From Halomonas sp. A11-A (GTDB lineage Bacteria; Pseudomonadota; Gammaproteobacteria; Pseudomonadales; Halomonadaceae): a stretch of DNA of 64,000 nucleotides. A program made the position numbers and the translations under genes. Where the stretch lies: the NCBI RefSeq assembly GCF_003182195.1, contig NZ_QGTM01000004.1, forward strand, positions 62,001-126,000, read 5' to 3'. A model generated the notes under the pieces. The model had not been told where the DNA came from. It ran no database searches and saw only the letters and a list, made by a program, of their open reading frames with translations. This document shows positions 54,422-64,000 of the stretch, one piece after another; positions within the stretch are counted from its first letter, which is position 1, and each line of letters begins with the position of its first letter.

Positions 54422-56659
54422 TTGCCCATCTCGACTCCGCCCCCGCGCGTGCTGGGCGTCGCGGTTCCCTCGCCGCTGCGCCGACTGTTCGACTATCGCC
54501 CTGCCGGTGCGCCGCCGCCCGGCGGCTGGGCCCCGGGGCTGCGCGTGAGGGTGCCCTTCGGGCGGCGCGAGGTGGTCGGCGTGGTGATGGAGTGCCGCGA
54601 GCGCAGCGAGCTGCCGCTGGCCGAGCTCAGGCCCGTCGCCGCCTGCCTGGACGCCGCTCCCCTGCCCGCCGACTGGCTCTGGCTGTGCCGCTTCACCGCC
54701 CGCTATTACCAGCACTCCCTGGGGGACACCCTGCACCAGGCCATGCCGGTGCTGCTGCGCCAGGGCCGCGCCCTGGAGGGGCGCACCCGGGAGCGCTGGC
54801 AGCTCACCGCCGCGGGCCGTGACGCGCCCGCCGAGACCCTGTCCCGCGCCCCGCGCCAGGCCGAGCTGCTGGCGATGCTCGCCCAGCATCCCCACGGCCT
54901 GGCCGCCCAGGCGATCCTGGCCCAGTCGTTTTCCCGCGACCAGCTCAGGGCCCTGGCCGCCAAGGGGCTGGTGGCGTCCCGCGAGGAGCCGCTCACCGCT
55001 CGCTCCCGGCCAGATGCCGATCAGCTGCTGGCGGAGCCCGCCCTGCCCCTCAACCGCGAGCAGGCCACGGCGCTGGCCGCCCTGCACGAGCGCCTGGAGG
55101 CCTATCACCCCTGCCTGCTGGAGGGGGTCACCGGCAGCGGCAAGACCGAGGTCTACCTGCAGCTGATCGAGGCGGTGGTGGGGCGCGGGCGCCAGGCGCT
55201 GGTGCTGGTGCCGGAGATCGGCCTCACCCCTCAGACCCTGGCCCGCTTCCGCAAGCGCTTCCGGGTGCCGGTGGTGGCCCTGCACTCCGGCCTCACCGAC
55301 CACGAGCGGCTGGACGCCTGGGAAGCCGCCGCCAGCGGCCGCGCGCCCATCGTGATCGGCACCCGCTCGGCGATCTTCACCCCGCTGGCACGTCCCGGCG
55401 CCATCATCGTCGACGAGGAGCACGACGGCTCCTACAAGCAGCAGGACGGCCTGCGCTACCACGCCCGGGACCTGGCGGTGGCCCGCGCCCACCATCACGG
55501 CATCCCGCTGCTGCTCGGCAGTGCCACCCCTTCGCTTGAGAGCCTGGCCAAGGCGCGCAGCGGCGAGTGGCGCCATCTGCCGCTGACCCGCCGCGCCACC
55601 CGCCATGCCCCCGCCCGGCTGGAGCTGATCGACCTGCGCGGCCGGCCCCGCCAGGGCGGCCTGATCCCGCCAGTGCTCGACGCCATCCGCGAGACCCTGG
55701 GCGCTGGGCACCAGGTGCTGGTGTTCATCAACCGCCGCGGCTTCGCGCCGACTCTGGCCTGCCACGCCTGCGGCTGGCTGGCCGAGTGCGACGCCTGCGA
55801 CGCCCGCATGACCCTGCACCGCCAGCCGCCGCTGCTCGCCTGCCACCACTGCGACCGCCGCCGCCCCCTGCCGGAGAGCTGCCCCAAGTGCGGCAGCATC
55901 GACCTGCGCCCCCTGGGCAGTGGCACCGAACGCACCGAGGAGACTCTGGCCGGCCTCTTCCCGAAGGTGCCGGTGCACCGCATCGACCGCGACAGCACCC
56001 GCCGCCGCGACGCCTTCGAGCAGGCGCTGGCCGAGGTGCGCCGAGGCGAGCCCTGCCTGCTGGTGGGCACCCAGATGCTGGCCAAGGGCCACCACCTGCC
56101 CCACGTCACCCTGGTGGTGGTGGTCAACGCCGACGCCGGCCTCTATGCCAGCGATTTTCGCGCCCTGGAGCAGAGTGCCCAGCTGCTGGTGCAGGTGGCC
56201 GGCCGCGCCGGCCGCGCCGCCCACCCCGGCCGGGTGCTGGTGCAGACCCTGCACCCGGATGACCTCCACCTGCGCCTGCTGGCCAAGCGGGGCTACGCCG
56301 CCCTGGCCGAGCAGCTGCTCGCGGAGCGCCGCGCCGCCGCCCTGCCCCCCTTCCGCTTCCTGGCGCTGCTGCGCCTGGAAAGCGCCAGGGAAGAGGCCGC
56401 CGGCGAGCTCGCCCGGCGCGCCGCCGCCACGCTGCGTGGCTGGCTGGCCGAGCGCGAGCTCGCGGTGGAGTGCCTCGGCCCGGTGCCGGCCCCCATGGAG
56501 CGCCGCCAGGGGCGCTACCACCTGCAGGTGATGCTCAGCGCCGAGCGGCGCAGCGCCCTCCACGAGGCCTGCGCCTGGCTGACCGCCTGGCTGGAGGCCA
56601 CGCCCGAGGCGCGCCGCACCCGCTGGTCGCTGGATATCGACCCCCAGACGCTCAGCTGA
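54422..56659 (+). CDS. priA: Primosomal protein N' (replication restart helicase PriA)
   Basis: PriA recognises stalled forks and reloads the replisome. The 745-residue protein has the 3' DNA-binding domain (VLGVAVPSPLRRLFDY, ALEG, FTARYYQHSLGDTLHQAMP), helicase motif I GVTGSGKT at 235-242, DEEHDGSYKQ, GSATPSLES, eight zinc cysteines (CHACGWLAECDACDARMTLH and CHHCDRRRPLPESCPKCGS) and motif VI VAGRAGRAAHPGRVLVQT. The likely start is TTG at 54422, preceded by GGAGG at five-base spacing; no ATG precedes the conserved core in frame. Confidence 0.95.
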   Translation: MPISTPPPRVLGVAVPSPLRRLFDYRPAGAPPPGGWAPGLRVRVPFGRREVVGVVMECRERSELPLAELRPVAACLDAAPLPADWLWLCRFTARYYQHSLGDTLHQAMPVLLRQGRALEGRTRERWQLTAAGRDAPAETLSRAPRQAELLAMLAQHPHGLAAQAILAQSFSRDQLRALAAKGLVASREEPLTARSRPDADQLLAEPALPLNREQATALAALHERLEAYHPCLLEGVTGSGKTEVYLQLIEAVVGRGRQALVLVPEIGLTPQTLARFRKRFRVPVVALHSGLTDHERLDAWEAAASGRAPIVIGTRSAIFTPLARPGAIIVDEEHDGSYKQQDGLRYHARDLAVARAHHHGIPLLLGSATPSLESLAKARSGEWRHLPLTRRATRHAPARLELIDLRGRPRQGGLIPPVLDAIRETLGAGHQVLVFINRRGFAPTLACHACGWLAECDACDARMTLHRQPPLLACHHCDRRRPLPESCPKCGSIDLRPLGSGTERTEETLAGLFPKVPVHRIDRDSTRRRDAFEQALAEVRRGEPCLLVGTQMLAKGHHLPHVTLVVVVNADAGLYASDFRALEQSAQLLVQVAGRAGRAAHPGRVLVQTLHPDDLHLRLLAKRGYAALAEQLLAERRAAALPPFRFLALLRLESAREEAAGELARRAAATLRGWLAERELAVECLGPVPAPMERRQGRYHLQVMLSAERRSALHEACAWLTAWLEATPEARRTRWSLDIDPQTLS

Positions 56660-56668
56660 CGCCCGCCC

Positions 56669-56697
56669 TTTAAAGCCGCGCCACAATTGCCGATAAT
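56669..56697 (+). promoter_or_regulatory. Candidate argS promoter
   Basis: TTTAAA (56669-56674) and GATAAT (56692-56697) are spaced by exactly 17 bases in the gap between priA and argS, 118 bases before the argS start. Confidence 0.5.
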
Positions 56698-56814
56698 GGC
56701 CGGCCGTGCCCGCTCCGGGCTCCGCTTCCATGCCCGCGCCGCGGGCGAGTGCCTCGTTAGCGCCGGTTCATCGGCCGCTCGCCCCGCTCGACGCCACAGG
56801 ACATCCGACGCTCC

Positions 56815-58500
56815 ATGAAAGAGACCATCGTTTCGCTGCTCGAAGGCGCCCTCGACACCCTCAGGCAGCAGGGCGTGCTGCCCGCCGACCTCGCCCCGCC
56901 CATCAAGGTCGACCCGACCCGGGACAAGGCCCACGGCGACTACGCCACCAACCTCGCGCTGATGCTGGCCAAGCCCGCCGGCAGGAAGCCCCGCGAGCTG
57001 GCCGAGGCCCTGATCGCCGCCCTCCCCGAGAGCGACGCCATCCGCCAGGTGGAGATCGCCGGCCCCGGCTTCGTCAACTTCTTCGCCGCCACCGACGCCG
57101 CCGCCCAGGTGGTGCGCCAGATACTCGACTCAGGCGACGCCTATGGCCGCAGCCTGACCGGGCAGGGCGCCAAGGTGCAGGTGGAGTTCGTCTCCGCCAA
57201 CCCCACCGGGCCACTGCACGTGGGCCACGGACGTGGCGCGGCCATCGGCGACTGCATCTGCCGCCTGCTCGAGGCCACCGGTTACGACGTCACCCGCGAG
57301 TTCTACTACAACGACGCCGGCGCCCAGATCGGCAACCTGGCGCTCTCGGTGCAGGCTCGCGTCAAGGGGCTCGACCCCGACCACGAGAGCTGGCCCGCCG
57401 ACGGCTACCGCGGCGGCTACATCATCGATGTGGCCAACGCCTACCTGGCCGGCGAGACCGTCCACGCCGACGACCGCCACGTCACCGGCAAGGGCGACCC
57501 GGACGACCTCGAGGCGATCCAGGAGTTCGCCGTGGCCTACCTGCGCCGCGAGCAGGACCTCGACCTCAAGGCCTTCGGTGTGCACTTCGACGTCTACTTC
57601 CTGGAGTCCTCGCTCTACCGCGACGGCAAGGTGGAGGCCGTCGTCGAGCGCCTGGTGGCGAACGGCCACACCTTTGAACAGGACGGCGCCCTGTGGCTGC
57701 GCACCACCGCCTTCGGCGACGACAAGGACCGGGTAATGCGCAAGAGCGACGGGCAGTACACCTACTTCCTGCCCGACGTGGCCTACCATCTCGACAAGTG
57801 GCAGCGCGGCTTCACTACCGTGATCAATGAGCAGGGGGCCGACCACCACTCCACCGTGACCCGGGTCCGCGCCGGCCTGCAGGCGCTGGAGGTCGGCATT
57901 CCCCAGGGCTGGCCCGAGTACGTGCTGCACCAGATGGTGATGGTCACCCGCTCCGGCGTCGAGGTGAAGCTCTCCAAGCGCGCCGGCAGCTACGTCACCG
58001 TCCGCGACCTGATCGACGAGGTGGGTCGCGACGCCACCCGCTTCTTCCTGGCCGCTCGTCGGGCCGACTCCCAGCTCACCTTCGACATCGACCTGGCGCG
58101 CTCCCAGTCCAACGACAACCCGGTCTACTACGTGCAGTACGCCCACGCCCGGGTGTGCAGCGTGATGCGTCGCGCCGAGGCCGACGGCCTGGCCTTCGAC
58201 CACGCCCAGGCGATGGCCAGCCTGGGTCGGCTCGAGGAGGACCAGGAGAAAGCGCTGATGAACCGCCTGGCCCGCTACCCCGAGGTCGTCGAGCACGCCG
58301 CCGCCAACCGGGAGCCCCAGCAGGTCGCCCAGTACCTGCTGGACTTGGCCGCCGATTTCCATACCTGCTACAACGCGGTGAAGGTGATGGTCGAGGATGA
58401 CGCCCTGCGCAACGCTCGCCTGGCCCTGGGCCTGGCGACCCGCCAGGTACTGCGCAACGGCCTGGACCTGATGGGAGTCAGTGCCCCCGAGGAGATGTAA
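56815..58500 (+). CDS. argS: Arginyl-tRNA synthetase
   Basis: ArgRS charges tRNA-Arg (two genes for which lie in this window). The 561-residue protein has the N-terminal Add-1 domain with [13 protein letters not shown], the class I HIGH-type motif H135-V-G-H138 in [24 protein letters not shown], a KMSK-like KLSKRAG at 385-391, and a C-terminal DALR anticodon-binding domain ending [13 protein letters not shown], typical of ArgRS. Followed by the SPOR gene after only three bases, hence one transcript. Confidence 0.98.
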   Translation: MKETIVSLLEGALDTLRQQGVLPADLAPPIKVDPTRDKAHGDYATNLALMLAKPAGRKPRELAEALIAALPESDAIRQVEIAGPGFVNFFAATDAAAQVVRQILDSGDAYGRSLTGQGAKVQVEFVSANPTGPLHVGHGRGAAIGDCICRLLEATGYDVTREFYYNDAGAQIGNLALSVQARVKGLDPDHESWPADGYRGGYIIDVANAYLAGETVHADDRHVTGKGDPDDLEAIQEFAVAYLRREQDLDLKAFGVHFDVYFLESSLYRDGKVEAVVERLVANGHTFEQDGALWLRTTAFGDDKDRVMRKSDGQYTYFLPDVAYHLDKWQRGFTTVINEQGADHHSTVTRVRAGLQALEVGIPQGWPEYVLHQMVMVTRSGVEVKLSKRAGSYVTVRDLIDEVGRDATRFFLAARRADSQLTFDIDLARSQSNDNPVYYVQYAHARVCSVMRRAEADGLAFDHAQAMASLGRLEEDQEKALMNRLARYPEVVEHAAANREPQQVAQYLLDLAADFHTCYNAVKVMVEDDALRNARLALGLATRQVLRNGLDLMGVSAPEEM

Positions 58501-58503
58501 CCC

Positions 58504-59235
58504 ATGGCGACCCGCAAGCAGACGCCGCCGAAGCGTCGAGGCGCCACCAGCAGTCGCCGCCAGGCCAGCAGGCCGCCCCGCGAGTGGCGCCTGCCCGGCT
58601 GGGTCTGGGGCCTGGCCGGCCTGGTGGGCGGCTTCCTGCTCTCCCAGCACCAGCACGGGGTGGCGCCCTGGCAGGTCGAGGACTCGCCCCTGGCCACGGT
58701 GCTGCCGCGCAGCGCCCCGCCGGAGCCCGAGGCCGCGGCACCGGCGAAGCCCAGCGAGCCGCGTATGCCCACCTTCGAGTTCTACACCCTGCTGCCGGAG
58801 TCCGAGGTGATCGCCCCGCGCGGCGAGATGCCCTCCTCCACGGCGCGACCGCCGGCGCCGCCTCCCGTCGAGGAGACGGCCGCCGCCGAGCCCGGCGAAG
58901 ACCCCATTGCCCAGGTGATCGCCGCCAACCTGGCCGCCGACCGCAGCGAACCGGCCGCCTCGGAACCAGCCGCCTCGGAACCGGCCGCCAGCAACGGCCA
59001 CCGCTACATGCTGCAGGCCGCCTCCTTCCGCGAGTCCGGCGACGCCCAGCAGCTGCAGCGCCGCCTGCGCGACTTCGGCCTGCTGGCCCAGGTCAGCGAG
59101 GTCAAGGCCTCCGGCGGCGAGACCTGGCACCGCGTCCAGGTCGGCCCCTACGACGACAACCGCGAGCTCAGCCGCGCCCAGGACCTGATGGTCACCCAGG
59201 GCATCGAGCCGCTGCTGATCCGGCTCCAGAACTAG
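58504..59235 (+). CDS. SPOR-domain membrane protein (FtsN-like)
   Basis: SPOR domains bind denuded peptidoglycan at the division septum. The 243-residue protein has a basic N-terminus with twin-arginine-rich patches, one membrane helix (about residues 34-49), a long alanine/proline-rich linker with three tandem EPAAS-type repeats (encoded at 58948-58992), and a C-terminal SPOR domain (RYMLQAASFRESGDAQQLQRRLRDFGLLAQVSEV). Position next to argS and hslVU matches the Pseudomonas gene often labelled FtsN-like. True FtsN function is plausible but not shown. Confidence 0.85.
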   Translation: MATRKQTPPKRRGATSSRRQASRPPREWRLPGWVWGLAGLVGGFLLSQHQHGVAPWQVEDSPLATVLPRSAPPEPEAAAPAKPSEPRMPTFEFYTLLPESEVIAPRGEMPSSTARPPAPPPVEETAAAEPGEDPIAQVIAANLAADRSEPAASEPAASEPAASNGHRYMLQAASFRESGDAQQLQRRLRDFGLLAQVSEVKASGGETWHRVQVGPYDDNRELSRAQDLMVTQGIEPLLIRLQN

Positions 59236-59320
59236 CGGCTCCAGAACTATCCGCCCCGGAGCCAGGCCAGCGCCGATTCAGGGGCGCGCTCCCGCCCTGA
59301 GTCGGCGACGCTCCAGACGT

Positions 59321-59347
59321 CTTGAATTCAGGGCTCGCCGCCCGCAC
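59321..59347 (+). promoter_or_regulatory. Possible heat-shock (sigma32-like) promoter of hslVU
   Basis: CTTGAA at 59321-59326 matches the sigma32 -35 core; after 14 bases comes CCCGCAC (59341-59347), an imperfect match to the CCCCAT type -10 box. It lies about 90 bases before hslV, a gene that is heat-induced in relatives. Confidence 0.4.
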
Positions 59348-59404
59348 CTCTCCCTTCAGCCTATTCGCGGCGCCCGGGCCACCCCCGCGGCGCCGAAAGT
59401 CATC

Positions 59405-59437
59405 GGGAGCCCTCCGCTCCCCCAAGGAGACACTCCT
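59405..59437 (+). promoter_or_regulatory. Structured leader around the hslV ribosome site
   Basis: Two small hairpins lie just before the hslV ATG: GGGAGC/GCTCCC with loop CCTCC (59405-59421), and AGGAG/CTCCT with loop ACA (59425-59437). The second covers the Shine-Dalgarno sequence itself. This might act as a temperature-sensitive switch; that is an inference from the sequence. Confidence 0.4.
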
Positions 59438-59439
59438 CC

Positions 59440-59958
59440 ATGACCACGATCGTATCCGTGCGCCGCGGTGACCAGGTGGCGCTGGCCGGCGACGGCCAGG
59501 TGTCGCTGGGCAACACCGTGATGAAGGGCAACGCCAGCAAGGTCCGCCGCCTCTACCGCGGCGAGGTGCTGGCAGGCTTCGCCGGCGGGACCGCCGACGC
59601 CTTCACCCTCTTCGAGCGCTTCGAGGCGCAGCTGGAGAAGTACCAGGGCAACCTGGTCAAGGCCGCCGTGGAGCTGGCCAAGGACTGGCGCACCGACCGC
59701 TCCCTGCGCCGCCTGGAGGCGCTGCTGGCCGTGGCCAACAAGGACGCCTCGCTGATCATCACCGGCAACGGCGACGTGGTGGAACCCGAGCGCGGCATCA
59801 TCGCCATCGGCTCCGGCGGCAACTTCGCCCTGGCCGCGGCCCGGGCGCTGCTCGAGAACACCGACCTCTCGGCCAAGGAGATCACCGAGAAGTCGCTGGC
59901 GATCGCCGGTGACATCTGCGTGTTCACCAACCACCACGTCACCCTCGAAACGCTCTGA
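59440..59958 (+). CDS. hslV: HslV protease subunit of HslUV
   Basis: HslV is the dodecameric threonine peptidase of the bacterial proteasome-like HslUV protease, a heat-shock complex. The 172-residue protein begins MTTIVSVRR: after removal of Met1, Thr2 is the nucleophile. [40 protein letters not shown] and [19 protein letters not shown] are family signatures. AAGGAG lies ten bases upstream of the ATG and falls in a small hairpin. It is followed by hslU after 11 bases. Confidence 0.98.
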   Translation: MTTIVSVRRGDQVALAGDGQVSLGNTVMKGNASKVRRLYRGEVLAGFAGGTADAFTLFERFEAQLEKYQGNLVKAAVELAKDWRTDRSLRRLEALLAVANKDASLIITGNGDVVEPERGIIAIGSGGNFALAAARALLENTDLSAKEITEKSLAIAGDICVFTNHHVTLETL

Positions 59959-59969
59959 AGGCTGCCCCC

Positions 59970-61292
59970 ATGACCCAGATGACCCCCCGCGAGATCGTCC
60001 ATGCCCTGGACCAGTACATCATCGGCCAGCAGGACGCCAAGCGCGCCGTGGCCATCGCCCTGCGCAACCGCTGGCGCCGCATGCAGCTCGACGCCGACCT
60101 GCGCCAGGAGGTGACCCCCAAGAACATCCTGATGATCGGCCCCACCGGGGTGGGCAAGACCGAGATCGCAAGGCGCCTGGCCAAGCTGGCCCGCGCCCCC
60201 TTCATCAAGGTGGAGGCCACCAAGTTCACCGAGGTGGGCTACGTGGGCCGCGACGTGGACTCCATCATCCGCGACCTGACCGAGGCCGCCATCAAGCTGG
60301 TGCGCGAGCAGGCCAAGGAGGAGGTGGGCCACCGTGCCGAGGACGCCGCCGAGGACCGCATCCTCGACGCCCTGCTGCCGCCGCCCCGCGGCCAGGAGGA
60401 CGCGCCCCGCCAGGACAGCGGGACCCGCCAGATCTTTCGCAAAAAGCTCCGCGAGGGTCAGCTCGACGACAAGGAGATCGACATCGAGCTGACCCAGCAG
60501 GGCCCCGGCATCGACATCATGACCCCGCCGGGCATGGAGGAGATGACCCAGCAGCTGCAGAGCCTCTTCTCCGGCATGGGCAAGCAGAAGAGCGAGACCC
60601 GCCGGGTCACGGTGAAGGACGCCTTCGCCCTGCTGCGCGACGAGGAGGCCAGCAAGCTGGTCAACGAGGAGGAGATCAAGAGCCGTGCCATCGAGGCGGT
60701 GGAGCAGCACGGCATCGTCTTCCTCGACGAGATCGACAAGGTGGCCAAGGGCAGCGGCCAGTCCAGCGGCGGCGAGGTCTCCCGCGAGGGGGTGCAGCGC
60801 GACCTGCTGCCGCTGATCGAGGGCTCCACGGTCTCCACCAAGTACGGCATGGTGAAGACCGACCACATCCTGTTCATCGCCTCCGGCGCCTTCCACCTGT
60901 CGCGCCCCTCGGACCTGATTCCCGAGCTGCAGGGTCGCCTGCCGATCCGCGTGGAGCTCAACGCCCTGACCCCGGAGGACTTCAAGCGCATCCTCACCGA
61001 GCCCTCCGCGGCGCTCACCAAGCAGTACCAGGCGCTGCTGGCCACCGAGGGCCTCGAGATCGAGTTCACCGCCGACGGCATCGAGCGCATCGCCGAGATC
61101 GCCTGGCGGGTCAACGAGGGCACCGAGAACATCGGCGCGCGCCGACTGCACACGGTGATGGAACGCCTGCTGGAGGAGGCTTCCTACAAGGGCAGCGACA
61201 TCGGTAGCCCGCTGGTGATCGACGCCGCCTACGTGGACTCCCAGCTCGGCGAGCTGGCCATGGACGAGGACCTGTCGCGGTATATCCTATGA
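59970..61292 (+). CDS. hslU: HslU ATPase subunit of HslUV
   Basis: HslU unfolds substrates and feeds them to HslV. The 440-residue AAA+ protein has Walker [10 protein letters not shown] at residues 57-65, the pore-loop context [19 protein letters not shown], an intermediate I domain (about 110-230), Walker [14 protein letters not shown], and the C-terminal sensor region [21 protein letters not shown]. It ends LSRYIL, the conserved tail that docks into HslV. It overlaps the next gene by four bases. Confidence 0.98.
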   Translation: MTQMTPREIVHALDQYIIGQQDAKRAVAIALRNRWRRMQLDADLRQEVTPKNILMIGPTGVGKTEIARRLAKLARAPFIKVEATKFTEVGYVGRDVDSIIRDLTEAAIKLVREQAKEEVGHRAEDAAEDRILDALLPPPRGQEDAPRQDSGTRQIFRKKLREGQLDDKEIDIELTQQGPGIDIMTPPGMEEMTQQLQSLFSGMGKQKSETRRVTVKDAFALLRDEEASKLVNEEEIKSRAIEAVEQHGIVFLDEIDKVAKGSGQSSGGEVSREGVQRDLLPLIEGSTVSTKYGMVKTDHILFIASGAFHLSRPSDLIPELQGRLPIRVELNALTPEDFKRILTEPSAALTKQYQALLATEGLEIEFTADGIERIAEIAWRVNEGTENIGARRLHTVMERLLEEASYKGSDIGSPLVIDAAYVDSQLGELAMDEDLSRYIL

Positions 61293-61672
61293 GCGCCCCC
61301 ACCCCCACCCGAGTGCACTACCACCGCAAGGCCCAGGAGCTCGAGCTCGGCTACGAGAACGGCGAGAGCTACCGGCTTGCGGTGGAGTACCTGCGGGTCT
61401 TCTCCCCCTCCGCCGAGGTGCGCGGCCACGGCCGCGGCCAGGAAACCCTGCAGGTCGGCAAGAAGTTCGTCGGCCTCAAGGACATCACTCCCGCCGGCCG
61501 CTATGCCCTCAAGCTGCACTTCGACGACGGCCACGACAGCGGCCTCTACAGCTGGGACTACCTATGGTGGCTGATCGAGCAGCGCGAGGCCAACTGGGCG
61601 GACTATCTGCAGCGCCTGGAGGACGCCGGCGCCAGCCGCGAGCCGCTGGGCATCGAAATCAGGCAGCTCTAA
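61289..61672 (+). CDS. DUF971 family protein
   Basis: The 127-residue protein belongs to DUF971, similar to the N-terminal domain of gamma-butyrobetaine hydroxylase; members are also found near iron-sulfur proteins. Visible family features are a [22 protein letters not shown] start, the [17 protein letters not shown] core, and [24 protein letters not shown]. Its function is not established. It overlaps hslU as ATGA, so it is co-expressed with the protease; the hslVU-DUF971-ubiE order is conserved in Pseudomonas relatives. Confidence 0.9.
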   Translation: MSAPTPTRVHYHRKAQELELGYENGESYRLAVEYLRVFSPSAEVRGHGRGQETLQVGKKFVGLKDITPAGRYALKLHFDDGHDSGLYSWDYLWWLIEQREANWADYLQRLEDAGASREPLGIEIRQL

Positions 61673-61680
61673 CCCCCGTC

Positions 61681-61710
61681 AAGACAATCGCCATCGCGGG
61701 GCGCTACAAT
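61681..61710 (+). promoter_or_regulatory. Candidate ubiE promoter
   Basis: AAGACA (61681-61686) and TACAAT (61705-61710) are spaced by 18 bases, in the 93-base gap before ubiE. Confidence 0.45.
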
Positions 61711-61765
61711 GTCGCCCATTCGAGGCAGCGGCCTCTCCCATGCAGCGATTCGGGAGCCCCATCGC

Positions 61766-62533
61766 ATGAGCGCCAACCCCAGCTCCAGGGACAAGCAGAC
61801 CACCCACTTCGGCTATCAGGAAGTGCCCGTCGAGGAGAAAGCCTCCCGCGTGGCCGACGTCTTCCACTCAGTGGCGGCCCGCTACGACGTGATGAACGAC
61901 CTGATGTCCTTCGGCATCCACCGCCTGTGGAAGCGCCTGACCATCGAACGCTCCGGCGTGCGGCCCGGCCACAGCGTGCTGGATATCGCCGGCGGCACCG
62001 GCGACCTGACCCTGAAGTTCTCGCGCCTGGTGGGACCCCGCGGGCGCGTGGTACTAGCGGACATCAACGAGTCGATGCTGCGCGTAGGCCGCGACAAGCT
62101 CCTCGACCGCGGCGTGGGCGGCAACGTCGAGTATGTCCAGGCCAACGCCGAGTGCCTGCCCTTCCCGGACAACACCTTCGACTGCATCACCATCGCCTTC
62201 GGCCTGCGCAACGTCACCGACAAGGATGCCGCCCTGCGCTCCATGGCCCGGGTCCTCAAGCCCGGCGGCCGCCTGCTGGTGCTGGAGTTCTCCAAGCCGC
62301 CCAGCGCTCTGCTCTCGAAGGTCTATGACGAGTACTCCTTCCGGCTGCTGCCGAAGATCGGCGAGGTGGTCGCCAACGATGCCGACAGCTATCGCTACCT
62401 CGCCGAATCGATCCGCATGCACCCCGACCAGGAGACCCTCAAGGGGATGATGGAGGCGGCCGGCCTGGAGCGCGTCGAGTACACCAACCTCACCGGGGGC
62501 ATCGTCGCCCTGCACCGCGGCATAAAGCTCTGA
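61766..62533 (+). CDS. ubiE: Ubiquinone/menaquinone C-methyltransferase UbiE
   Basis: UbiE methylates the ring carbon of demethyl-benzoquinol intermediates in ubiquinone synthesis (and menaquinone where present). The 255-residue protein has [44 protein letters not shown], the SAM-binding [14 protein letters not shown], and [20 protein letters not shown], all UbiE signatures. I chose the ATG at 61766 ([11 protein letters not shown]). It heads ubiE-ubiJ-ubiB, the usual gammaproteobacterial order. Confidence 0.98.
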   Translation: MSANPSSRDKQTTHFGYQEVPVEEKASRVADVFHSVAARYDVMNDLMSFGIHRLWKRLTIERSGVRPGHSVLDIAGGTGDLTLKFSRLVGPRGRVVLADINESMLRVGRDKLLDRGVGGNVEYVQANAECLPFPDNTFDCITIAFGLRNVTDKDAALRSMARVLKPGGRLLVLEFSKPPSALLSKVYDEYSFRLLPKIGEVVANDADSYRYLAESIRMHPDQETLKGMMEAAGLERVEYTNLTGGIVALHRGIKL

Positions 62534-62540
62534 GGTGGGC

Positions 62541-63191
62541 ATGGCGTTGACCCCAACCCTGCTGCTGGCCGGCCTGGAGCGCACCCTCAATACCCTGCTC
62601 GCCCGCGACCCGGCGGCGCCCTCGCGACTGGCCCGGCTCGCCGGCCAGCGGCTGCTGCTGCGCCTGGAGAATCCCGAGCTGGCCCTGGCGATCCACTACC
62701 ATGCCCACGGCCTCGACCTGCTGCGCCCGGGTGACGCCGACGAGACGGCCTTCGACGCCGTGGTGGAACTGGACGCCGCGACCGCAGGCGCCCTGCTCGG
62801 TGGCGCCTCCCTGGAGCGGCTGATGTTCCAGGGACGGCTGGCGGTACGCGGGCGCATCCCGCTGCTGGAGGCCACCCGCGACCTGCTGCTCGACCTGGAC
62901 CCGGACTGGGAGGGCGAACTGGCCCGCTGGCTCGGCGATATGCCCGCCAACAGCCTCGCCGAGGGGCTGCGCCGCCTGGGCCGCTTCGGTCTGCGCACCC
63001 GGGAGGAGTTCTGCGCCGACCTCTCCGAGTACCTGATGGAGGAGGCGCGCTTGCTGCCCGGCCGCCCACAGCTGGAGGTGCTGCGCGACCACCTCACCGA
63101 GCTGGAGATCGCCGCCGACCGCCTCGAGGCACGCCTGGCGCGCCTGCACCGCCGCCTGGCGGCGCAGCAGGCCGAGCGGGTGAAGCCATGA
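62541..63191 (+). CDS. ubiJ: Ubiquinone biosynthesis accessory factor UbiJ
   Basis: UbiJ is a lipid-binding SCP2-domain protein of the soluble ubiquinone biosynthesis complex. The 216-residue protein has an N-terminal helix ([22 protein letters not shown]), an SCP2 domain (about 25-120) with the family-like [33 protein letters not shown] segment, and a C-terminal helical tail ([40 protein letters not shown]) typical of UbiJ. A GTG two codons earlier is possible, but the ATG at 62541 has GAGGTGG upstream. Overlaps ubiB. Confidence 0.92.
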   Translation: MALTPTLLLAGLERTLNTLLARDPAAPSRLARLAGQRLLLRLENPELALAIHYHAHGLDLLRPGDADETAFDAVVELDAATAGALLGGASLERLMFQGRLAVRGRIPLLEATRDLLLDLDPDWEGELARWLGDMPANSLAEGLRRLGRFGLRTREEFCADLSEYLMEEARLLPGRPQLEVLRDHLTELEIAADRLEARLARLHRRLAAQQAERVKP

Positions 63192-64000
63192 TGCTGCTGC
63201 GGCTGCTGCGCATCCTCTGGGTGATCACCCGCTATCGGCTCGACACCCTGATTCCCCTGGAGCGCCTGCCCTGGGCGCTGCGCACTCTCTTCAGGCTCTC
63301 GCCGCTGCGCCTGGTGCCCATCGGCGAGCGCTCTCGCGGTGCGCGCCTGCGCCTGGCGCTGGAGTCGCTGGGCCCCATCTTCGTCAAGTTCGGCCAGGTG
63401 CTCTCCACCCGCCGCGACCTGCTGCCGGCAGATATCGCCGACGAGATGAAGCGCCTACAGGACCAGGTGCCCCCCTTCCCTGGCGACCAGGCGCTGGCCG
63501 TGGTGGAGGAGGAGCTCGGCATGACCGTGGCGCTGGCCTTCGCCCACTTCGATGCCGAGCCGCTGGCCTCGGCCTCCATCGCCCAGGTGCATGGCGCGCG
63601 CCTGCACAGCGGCGAGGAGGTGGTGGTCAAGATCATCCGCCCCGGCATCGACCGGGTGATGCGCCAGGACATGGCGCTGATGTACCGCTTCGCCAGGCTG
63701 CTGACCCTGGTGCCCGAGGCGCGCCGCCTGCGCCCGGTGGAGGTGGTGCGCGACTACGAGGCAACGCTGTTCGACGAGCTCGACCTGCACAAGGAGGCCG
63801 CCAACACCTCCCAGCTCAAGCGCAATTTCAAGAACTCGCCGCTGCTCTACGTGCCGGCGATCCACTGGGAGCTGACCCGCCAGCGCGTCATGGTGCAGGA
63901 GCGCATCTACGGCGTTCCGGTGGCCGACATCGCCGCCCTCGAGGCCCAGGAGACCGACCTCAAGCGGCTCGCCGAGCGCGGCGTGGAGATCTTCTTCACC
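63188..64000 (+). CDS. ubiB: Ubiquinone biosynthesis protein UbiB, N-terminal part (cut by window edge)
   Basis: UbiB is an atypical kinase-like ATPase needed for ubiquinone synthesis. The first 271 residues are present. They include the UbiB-family KxGQ motif in [16 protein letters not shown], the alanine-containing nucleotide loop [20 protein letters not shown] and the [18 protein letters not shown] stretch. The ATGATG at 63188-63193 overlaps the ubiJ stop; either ATG could be used. The gene runs off the window end. Confidence 0.96.
   Translation, partial: MMLLRLLRILWVITRYRLDTLIPLERLPWALRTLFRLSPLRLVPIGERSRGARLRLALESLGPIFVKFGQVLSTRRDLLPADIADEMKRLQDQVPPFPGDQALAVVEEELGMTVALAFAHFDAEPLASASIAQVHGARLHSGEEVVVKIIRPGIDRVMRQDMALMYRFARLLTLVPEARRLRPVEVVRDYEATLFDELDLHKEAANTSQLKRNFKNSPLLYVPAIHWELTRQRVMVQERIYGVPVADIAALEAQETDLKRLAERGVEIFFT

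Noticed and set aside
54296-56731. An 811-codon open frame antisense to priA
   Set aside because: Composition is typical shadow sequence; all helicase motifs are on the plus strand.

Overview
The window is a contiguous piece of chromosome from a GC-rich gammaproteobacterium, most likely a Halomonas-like member of the Halomonadaceae. This taxonomic call is inferred from gene content, Pseudomonas-like gene order and a sodium-pumping oxaloacetate decarboxylase; no 16S gene is present. Almost everything is core genome. The clearest accessory insertion lies at about 9.2-16.6 kb.

Left part (1-8 kb, mostly minus strand): the 5' end of smc lies downstream of a complete system I cytochrome c maturation operon, ccmABCDEFGHI, whose genes mostly overlap or abut. 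Divergent from ccmA is an SOS-box-controlled, HTH-less LexA/UmuD-like S24 protein overlapping a YigZ/IMPACT gene. The accessory block (9.2-16.6 kb) holds an FCD-type GntR regulator, a split ChrA chromate transporter, the decayed remains of a Bug/TctC binding-protein gene, and a TRAP transporter (dctPQM) followed by a gamma-glutamyltransferase-like hydrolase without signal peptide. A palindrome in front of the TRAP genes recurs in front of chrA, which suggests joint control by the GntR protein.

Middle part (16.6-38 kb): oadGAB (sodium-pumping oxaloacetate decarboxylase), dusC, a tRNA cluster (Ser-GCU plus two identical Arg-ACG) with its own promoter and terminators, csrA, lysC, alaS, recX, recA (SOS box), pncC, mutS and fdxA. 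Between fdxA and eno is a minus-strand small RNA candidate with ten GGA motifs and a strong terminator. It lies where Pseudomonas carries rsmZ, so it is probably the RNA antagonist of the CsrA encoded 10 kb away. Then follow eno, kdsA, pyrG and gltD/gltB (glutamate synthase).

Right part (43-64 kb): aroB-aroK-pilQPONM (shikimate enzymes and type IV pilus alignment/secretin genes), divergent mrcA (PBP1a), a short malic enzyme, rpmE, priA, argS, a SPOR-domain protein, hslVU with a structured 5' leader, a DUF971 gene, and ubiE-ubiJ-ubiB of ubiquinone synthesis, the last cut by the window end. Gene order here closely follows the pilM-ponA-priA-hslVU-ubiE region of Pseudomonas. No CRISPR array, insertion sequence, prophage or rRNA was seen.
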